Below are positions 58,897 through 64,000 of a stretch of DNA of 64,000 bases, piece after piece (within the stretch, counting starts at the first letter, position 1; each line of letters begins with the position of its first letter). The DNA comes from an uncultured Clostridiaceae bacterium (lineage in GTDB: Bacteria > Bacillota > Clostridia > TANB77 > CAG-508): NCBI GenBank assembly GCA_946998225.1, contig CAMPYH010000002.1, positions 1 to 64,000 of the forward strand. The letters are read 5' to 3'. Below the pieces are notes generated by a model, which saw nothing but the letters and a program-made list of their open reading frames with translations, searched no databases and was not told the origin of the DNA. A program made the position numbers and the translations under genes.

Positions 58897-60897
58897 ATGA
58901 ATAAATTTACAGTATCTGTAATAACAATTATAGATAAATATCAAGACAAATTACCATATCTTTATGAGAGCTTGATTGCAAATACTGATAGCGGAATTAA
59001 TATTTTTTGGAATATATACTGTAATGAAGAAGATTTATTTGCAAGTGAAATATTAAAAAACTTTACTGATTTACCTGAAAGTAGAAATGGTGGATTTTTA
59101 AAGATTAAAATAATATATGGTAATTTAAATAGATTTGATGCAGAAGACGAGTGTTTAAAACACTCTTTTGGTGATGTTGTAGTTAATGCATATCCTGATG
59201 CTGTATTTATTCAAGATGCATTTAAAAAGGTTCAAGAAAACATATTTTTTCTAAAAGATATTTATGGTTTTGCTTTTTTAGAAAAGAATATGAAAGAATA
59301 TTTAAGACCAAATGAAAATATTAAAATATTAGATTTAATGCTTAATGAAGAAAAGTTTAATGTTCCAATATTTTTTAATTTAAATATTAGGAAAAAAGTT
59401 AAAAATAATTTAAGATCAATAAATGACGATATACCAAGAGAGGTTCCTAATTTATCTTATCTAGATTTAGATAAATATGGATATATCTTTGCACTTAATA
59501 TCCCTATTGTTCAAAGTACACAAGAATTAGAAGAAAACAATCAAGAAGAAGATCTTGATGAAGAAGATTTAATTAAAAGAAATATATCTAAAAGCCCTAA
59601 AATCTTTAAAATATTTTATGAAAACATATTTAAATTAGGTAGAAAATATTTTAGAAAACATAATATTAATTTAAAGAAACATATATCTAGATATATATAT
59701 TCATTATACATATTACATCAAGGACCAAATTTAAATAAAATAGAAGATAAAATATTAAAGCTAAATATTAGGTTTAAGTATCTAATTCAAAACATAATAT
59801 ATAAAATCAAAAATAGAAATACAGAAGATAGAAAAGAAAAAGATAAAAATATTCAAAAAAGAAAATTAAAAGAAAGATATTTAATGCTTCTTGCAAAAGA
59901 TAAACCTGAAATAAAAGAACAAGGAATTACTAAACTTGCTAGTTTATCTAGAGGAGAAAAAATTAATACATATCTTAGTAATATAGATTTTGAGACTTTA
60001 AATAAAAATCCAAGAATAGAAAATGAACCAGAAGAAATTAAAGAAGCTGAAAAAGAAGAAAAAATAGATACAAATAAAACTATAAAAGTAGATATAAAAG
60101 AAGACAAAAAAGATAATACAGATATAGATGAAGAACAAAAAACAAAAGCCTTTGATTTCAAAGAATTAAATCTTTCTAGTGATTATAAAAACTATATAAA
60201 AAATATGAATGATTTAAAAAATGATCAATATAAAGTAGAAGAAAAAACAACTATTATAGATACTCAAGAAAAAGAAATAAATGAACCAGAAGATTTAAAT
60301 ATAAATAATAAAACAGATTCTTCCTTAAATTTTGATCTTATTCTTGAAAAAACACTTGTTACAAAGAAACTCTCTAATATTAAAGAAAAAAGAGAAACAC
60401 AGCTTACAGATAAAATTGTATACTCTGATGTAAGCAAAAATACAGTAGAACAAAATCTTGAAATATTAAAAGAATTAGAAAAAGAAGAAAAAAGACTTAT
60501 CGAAGAAAAAGAAAGATTAAAAAAAGAAAAAGAACAAGAAAAAGAAAATAAACGTATTAATGCTTGGAATAACTACATTTCTTCACATTATAAAGAAAAA
60601 GAAAAAGAACAAGAAAACAATGAAAATAAAGATATTGAAACTGAAAAAATAGAGATAACAGATCAAAAAAACGAAACAAATAAAACAGATAAAGCTAAAG
60701 ACGAAAATAAAATTGAAGATAAAAATACAAGTAAAGATAATAAAAAAAGAACACTTACTGCTTTAAATGAAGATGGATCTGTTAAAATACTAGATAATCT
60801 AGAAGATAAAAAACAAAAATATCTTCAAATGGCTAAATCGAAGAAACAACAAACTGATCAAGTTGAAGACTATTTATTTGGAGATGAATTTAATTAA
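58897..60897 (+). CDS. Large unrecognised protein with GT-A-like N-terminus and charged coiled-coil tail
   Basis: 666 residues. The opening VSVITIIDKYQDKLPYLYESLI resembles the first strand and helix of family 2 glycosyltransferases, and NAYPDAVFIQDAFKKVQENI could be the later Asp-containing region, but a clear DxD and acceptor motif are not seen. About 200-340 is basic (RKYFRKHNINLKKHISRYIY). From about 340 the protein is low-complexity Lys/Glu/Asp/Asn coiled coil to the end. AAGGGAAAA precedes the ATG. It forms a pair with the upstream O-antigen ligase-like gene. A degenerate glycosyltransferase or scaffold is possible; I do not assign a function. Confidence 0.55.
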   Translation: MNKFTVSVITIIDKYQDKLPYLYESLIANTDSGINIFWNIYCNEEDLFASEILKNFTDLPESRNGGFLKIKIIYGNLNRFDAEDECLKHSFGDVVVNAYPDAVFIQDAFKKVQENIFFLKDIYGFAFLEKNMKEYLRPNENIKILDLMLNEEKFNVPIFFNLNIRKKVKNNLRSINDDIPREVPNLSYLDLDKYGYIFALNIPIVQSTQELEENNQEEDLDEEDLIKRNISKSPKIFKIFYENIFKLGRKYFRKHNINLKKHISRYIYSLYILHQGPNLNKIEDKILKLNIRFKYLIQNIIYKIKNRNTEDRKEKDKNIQKRKLKERYLMLLAKDKPEIKEQGITKLASLSRGEKINTYLSNIDFETLNKNPRIENEPEEIKEAEKEEKIDTNKTIKVDIKEDKKDNTDIDEEQKTKAFDFKELNLSSDYKNYIKNMNDLKNDQYKVEEKTTIIDTQEKEINEPEDLNINNKTDSSLNFDLILEKTLVTKKLSNIKEKRETQLTDKIVYSDVSKNTVEQNLEILKELEKEEKRLIEEKERLKKEKEQEKENKRINAWNNYISSHYKEKEKEQENNENKDIETEKIEITDQKNETNKTDKAKDENKIEDKNTSKDNKKRTLTALNEDGSVKILDNLEDKKQKYLQMAKSKKQQTDQVEDYLFGDEFN

Positions 60898-60948
60898 CAT
60901 AATAAATCTATCATTGACTGATATATAAAAAGAAAGTAAAATTTATTT

Positions 60949-61515
60949 ATGAATAAAAATAAAAATAAATTACTTTCTTTTTTCATTATTTCTGTATTTT
61001 GTTCCGTTTCTTTTGTAACAGGCATTTCTTCCGGTTTAGAATCAGTAGGAAAAAATATTACATGGCCTACAGAAAAAACAACAAGAATAACATCTAAATT
61101 TGGATATAGACCAAATCCAATAATAGGCGGTAAAATGCATTTTCATAATGGTTTAGATATTGGAGCACCTCCTGGTGAAAAATTAATAGCTATTGAATCT
61201 GGTAGAGTCATATTAGCAGAATTTTATGGTGGTTATGGCTTTACAGTAATCATTGAAGGAAATATTACTAAAAACAAATACCTATATGGACATGTTGATG
61301 AAAATCTCTTAGTTAAAAAAGACATGGAAGTTAATATTGGTGATGTTATTGCAAAGGTTGGTAAATACAATGTTAGCTACTCTAAAGGTAATCCATATAA
61401 AGATAAAAATGGTAAACCAATAAATGGATTTACTACAGGCCCACATTTACATTTTTCAGTTATTAAAGATGGTAAATTCATTGATCCTCTAGAATTCTTA
61501 AATACAAAGAAGTAG
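60949..61515 (+). CDS. Secreted M23 family metallopeptidase, compact form
   Basis: 188 residues: signal peptide at about 8-30 and an M23 domain from about 38 to the end, without a coiled coil. Zinc ligands are in FHNGLDIG and GPHLHFSV, with KYLYGHV between them, so the enzyme is probably active. The opening WPTEKTTRITSKFGYRPNPI is typical of lysostaphin-type endopeptidases. A short insertion (SKGNPYKDKNGKPING) precedes the last motif. It follows the polysaccharide-type genes and is the third M23 enzyme of the window, but unlike the other two it has no link to FtsEX. The ribosome site is weak. Confidence 0.92.
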   Translation: MNKNKNKLLSFFIISVFCSVSFVTGISSGLESVGKNITWPTEKTTRITSKFGYRPNPIIGGKMHFHNGLDIGAPPGEKLIAIESGRVILAEFYGGYGFTVIIEGNITKNKYLYGHVDENLLVKKDMEVNIGDVIAKVGKYNVSYSKGNPYKDKNGKPINGFTTGPHLHFSVIKDGKFIDPLEFLNTKK

Positions 61516-61670
61516 GAGGGAGAGTATATATAGATATAAATATAGAATATAGTAAAAGAGTAACAAATAAGTTTAAGAAGAAGAAAGTAAAATATACATA
61601 GAAAGAATAAAAATAAATAAAAACGAATAACAATCAAAATTAATAAAATATAAGAGAGAAAAAGATATAA

Positions 61671-61684
61671 TATATTTTGTGCAA
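61671..61684 (+). repeat. 14-bp direct repeat, left copy
   Basis: TATATTTTGTGCAA, repeated exactly at 62506-62519, so the two copies lie near both ends of the gene-free stretch. Confidence 0.5.
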
Positions 61685-61873
61685 CTTTAAAAAGAGATAA
61701 AGAAATACCCTTCCTCATTTTAGAAAGGGATATCTGCTGCTATCTAATTTAATATATAATAGATAATAATTTAATTTAGTTTAGTTCAATTTAAATTAAT
61801 TTATTTATTTATTTTTATATTGATTATAATTTTAATAATTAATTATTAATGTATTTAATTTAATTCTATATTT

Positions 61874-61909
61874 TTAGAATTAGAATTAGAATTAGATTTG
61901 GATTTGAAT
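61874..61909 (+). repeat. Hexamer tandem repeat (TTAGAA)
   Basis: Three exact TTAGAA units followed by three degenerate ones (TTAGAT, TTGGAT, TTGAAT) in non-coding AT-rich DNA; a microsatellite that could vary in length. Confidence 0.6.
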
Positions 61910-62053
61910 TAGATTTTAATTATTAAAGATATTTGATTTATATCTTTAAAAACATCTATTATTTATATATATAAAGTATATTTGAATTAATCTTAATAGA
62001 TAATTAGGTTTAATTTGAATATATTAGGTATGTAGTTATATCATTTAAAAAAT

Positions 62054-62077
62054 AAAATGGCCCAAATGGGCTATTTT
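62054..62077. terminator. Hairpin with flanking A/T runs, probable bidirectional terminator
   Basis: AAAATGGCCC / GGGCTATTTT forms a 10-pair stem (one G-U) around AAAT. Outer TTTAAA sequences extend the pairing. It could end recG transcripts from the right or read-through from the left. Confidence 0.6.
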
Positions 62078-62505
62078 TTAAATGCATATATTGGTGCTTC
62101 TAATTTATCTATAGATATCAAGGATTTTATAAATCTCTTAAAAACGCCTTTCAAAAATCGACGATTTGAGCGACTTTATATTTTTATTGATATGTATACA
62201 TGTCTTAAAATAGGTAAATAAGGCGATTATTTCTATTTTTGGTAAATTTGGTATTTTTTAAAATTGAATATCTATGTTTTTATTAGATTATTAATTTAAT
62301 TATTAATTTATATATTTAGGTAATTAAATATAAGTGTAGATACTCGTATTATAAATATTGGTATAAGTAGAGTTATATAGATATTTAATTATAAAGTAGC
62401 TAAGTTTTGTATTATGGTGTAGTCTGGTTTTTGCTTATTTTAAAGGTAAGAGGAGGGCTAAATAGCGTTTTTCTAAATTTTACTAGTTTCAACTACACAA
62501 AATCT

Positions 62506-62519
62506 ATATTTTGTGCAAG
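62506..62519 (+). repeat. 14-bp direct repeat, right copy
   Basis: Second exact copy of TATATTTTGTGCAA. It overlaps a perfect inverted repeat, CACAAAAT / ATTTTGTG at 62497-62516, just downstream of the recG stop. Confidence 0.5.
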
Positions 62520-62534
62520 TATGTATTTAGGAAT

Positions 62535-64000
62535 TTACAGTGTTGTATTTATTATCTCCTCCACCTTTTCTTTAATTAAGATATTTTTTTCATTTTCTAA
62601 ATTAGGATCTTCATCTAAAACTTTTTTAGAAACCATCTGTACTTTTTGAAGTATTAGAACATCTTCAAAAAGATTTGCTATTTTAAAATCTGGTATTCCA
62701 TGTTGTTTAGTTCCAAAGAAATCTCCAGAACCTCTAAGTTCAAGATCTTTTTCAGATATAACAAAACCATCTGTTGTAGAACACATTATTTGAATTCTTT
62801 CTTTTGTTATTTGATTGCCTGATTTAACCTTTAAAAAGCAATATGATTGGTATTTGCCTCTACCTACTCTTCCTCTTAATTGATGCATTTGAGAAAGACC
62901 AAATCTTTCTGCATTTTCAATAACCATTATATTTGCATTTGGAACATCTATTCCTACTTCAATTACTGTTGTTGCAATTAATATATCTATCTTCTTATTT
63001 AGGAATTCTTCCATTATTTTATCTTTTTCTTCTTCCTTCATCTTGCCATGGATATACGAAACATTAAAATTGCTAAAAGTCTTTTTATATATTTTATATA
63101 CTTCTTCTACAGATTTTAGATCACTCTCCTCGCCCTCTTCTACGAGCGGACATACAATATATGCTTGTCTGCCTTCTTCTAGAAATTTTTGTATAAACAT
63201 ATTTAGTTTTTCTTCTTTATCATATGGTGAGTAAACTGTTTTAATAGGTAGACGATTTTTAGGTAATTCATTTATTATAGATATATCTAGATCTCCATAA
63301 AGTATTAAAGCAAGTGTTCTAGGAATTGGAGTAGCACTCATTACGAGCATATTAGGATTTTTTCCTTTTTGAGCCATTTTTTCACGTTGTTTAACTCCAA
63401 ATCTATGTTGCTCATCTGTTACAACAAGCCCTAAGTTTTTAAATTTAACATTTTCTTCTATAAGGGCATGTGTACCTACAATTACATCTATTTTCCCTGA
63501 TTCTAAATCATTTAAAATATCTTCTTTTTCTTTTTTCTTTATTTTAGATTTAAGAAGTGCAACATTAATACCATAAGGCTCTAGCATATTTTTAAAACTT
63601 TCATAGTGCTGTGATGCAAGTATTGCAGTAGGAACCATTATTGCTGCTTGGTATCCAGATTTTACAGCCTTATATGCAGCTATAATTGAAACAATTGTTT
63701 TACCAGAACCAACATCACCTTGAAGAAGTCTATTCATTGAAAGATCATTTTCCATATCTTTGGTAATTTCAGATATAACTTTCATTTGAGCATTGGTTAA
63801 AGTAAATGGTAGATCCTTTATTAGATCATTTTCAGATCCGTCTTTAATACATTTTGATCCAAAACTTATCTTATTTGCATTTTTAAAGTATAGTAGCGAG
63901 CATTGTGTAAGCAAAAGTTCTTCAAACTTTAATCTATATTTTGCTCTATTTAATAAATCATCATTTGCTGGAAAATGGATATTATTTATTGCTAAATTTT
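62535..64000 (-). CDS. recG: ATP-dependent DNA helicase RecG, C-terminal part (cut by window edge)
   Basis: Fork-regression helicase. About 488 codons are present and the frame stays open to the right edge, so the N-terminal wedge domain lies outside the window. The edge part reads NNIHFPANDDLLNRAKYRLKFEELLL, typical of RecG before the helicase core. Visible motifs are Walker A LLQGDVGSGKT, DEQH in VTDEQHRFGVKQRE, SATPIPRTLAL, and VIEVGIDVPNANIMVIENAERFGLSQMHQLRGRVGRG. An internal ATG at 63914 is not the start. Its stop lies at the border of the gene-free stretch. Confidence 0.96.
   Translation of the reverse strand, partial: NLAINNIHFPANDDLLNRAKYRLKFEELLLTQCSLLYFKNANKISFGSKCIKDGSENDLIKDLPFTLTNAQMKVISEITKDMENDLSMNRLLQGDVGSGKTIVSIIAAYKAVKSGYQAAIMVPTAILASQHYESFKNMLEPYGINVALLKSKIKKKEKEDILNDLESGKIDVIVGTHALIEENVKFKNLGLVVTDEQHRFGVKQREKMAQKGKNPNMLVMSATPIPRTLALILYGDLDISIINELPKNRLPIKTVYSPYDKEEKLNMFIQKFLEEGRQAYIVCPLVEEGEESDLKSVEEVYKIYKKTFSNFNVSYIHGKMKEEEKDKIMEEFLNKKIDILIATTVIEVGIDVPNANIMVIENAERFGLSQMHQLRGRVGRGKYQSYCFLKVKSGNQITKERIQIMCSTTDGFVISEKDLELRGSGDFFGTKQHGIPDFKIANLFEDVLILQKVQMVSKKVLDEDPNLENEKNILIKEKVEEIINTTL

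Larger units (their letters stand above)
61516..62534. other. AT-rich gene-free stretch of about 1 kb
   Basis: No credible gene was found on either strand. The region is mostly A and T, with a hexamer repeat, one strong hairpin and a pair of 14-bp direct repeats near its ends. A slightly less AT-rich part at 62100-62250 contains AAATCGACGATTT, a short palindrome at about 62153-62165, and no open frame. It may be a decayed locus between two gene sets. Confidence 0.6.

Noticed and set aside
62407..62649. Plus-strand open frame crossing the end of recG
   Set aside because: Its second half is the reverse of the recG coding sequence; composition and start context are poor.
1..64000. CRISPR arrays, rRNA genes, T-box or other riboswitches, intact transposases or integrases
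   Set aside because: I looked for regular spaced repeats, rRNA-like sequence, T-box signatures before lysS and cysS, and transposase motifs, and saw none that could be supported.

Overview
The window is about 64 kb of a very AT-rich, Gram-positive (Firmicutes-type) chromosome. Supporting signs are SpoVG, FtsEX with secreted M23 hydrolases, a sortase-type LPMTG surface protein, strong GGAGG-like ribosome sites and TTGACA/TATAAT promoters. Pyruvate formate-lyase with its activase, and no respiratory gene, suggest a fermentative anaerobe. A host-associated anaerobic coccus of the Peptoniphilaceae/Parvimonas type would fit, but that is an inference from composition and gene content only.

Layout. 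1-8.6 kb is core: small heat-shock protein with a CIRCE-like operator, pflA/pflB (minus strand), rlmB, spoVG, an rpiB-like gene, an S41 protease and lysS. 8.6-12.4 kb: a TetR repressor divergent from an FtsX-type ABC exporter, with a perfect palindrome just after the exporter's -10 box. 12.4-16.3 kb is an accessory island: a truncated DNA methyltransferase remnant, a KilA-N gene, a second methyltransferase remnant, then an intact pair of an EcoRI-type adenine methylase and a DUF262-HNH nuclease. An 18-bp direct repeat brackets its left part. 16.3-20.3 kb: an ABC-2 exporter with two permeases. 20.35-20.5 kb: tRNA-His and tRNA-Gln. 20.6-26.2 kb: a ThyX-like protein, then ftsE-ftsX and two coiled-coil M23 hydrolases.

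26.2-32.6 kb: priA, pepF, eno, nth. 32.8-36.0 kb: a 1088-residue LPMTG surface protein with two long internal repeats, each ending in a patch of much higher G+C. 36.2-39.2 kb: an acyltransferase-fold protein lacking the catalytic His, an mnmA-type thiouridylase and an SDR oxidoreductase. 39.3-40.1 kb: a VbhA-like antitoxin and Fic toxin. 40.3-44.7 kb: two DUF2207 membrane proteins. 44.7-50.1 kb: yebC, an unrecognised membrane-anchored protein and a class A PBP with two C-terminal surface-type helical repeats. 50.1-61.5 kb: cysS, a DUF1189-like protein, ftsH, a tiny membrane protein, tagO, ttcA, two poorly characterised large proteins and a third M23 peptidase. A roughly 1-kb AT-rich gene-free stretch precedes the 3' part of recG on the minus strand.

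The core theme is cell-wall building and remodelling (PBP1A, FtsEX with its hydrolases, TagO, three M23 enzymes) together with translation and proteostasis. The best candidate for an under-described system is the methylase plus DUF262-HNH pair at 14.1-16.3 kb. Other points of note are the mosaic surface protein, the palindrome around the tRNA promoter, and several enzyme-family members with altered catalytic residues (RpiB-like, E2-like, ThyX-like).
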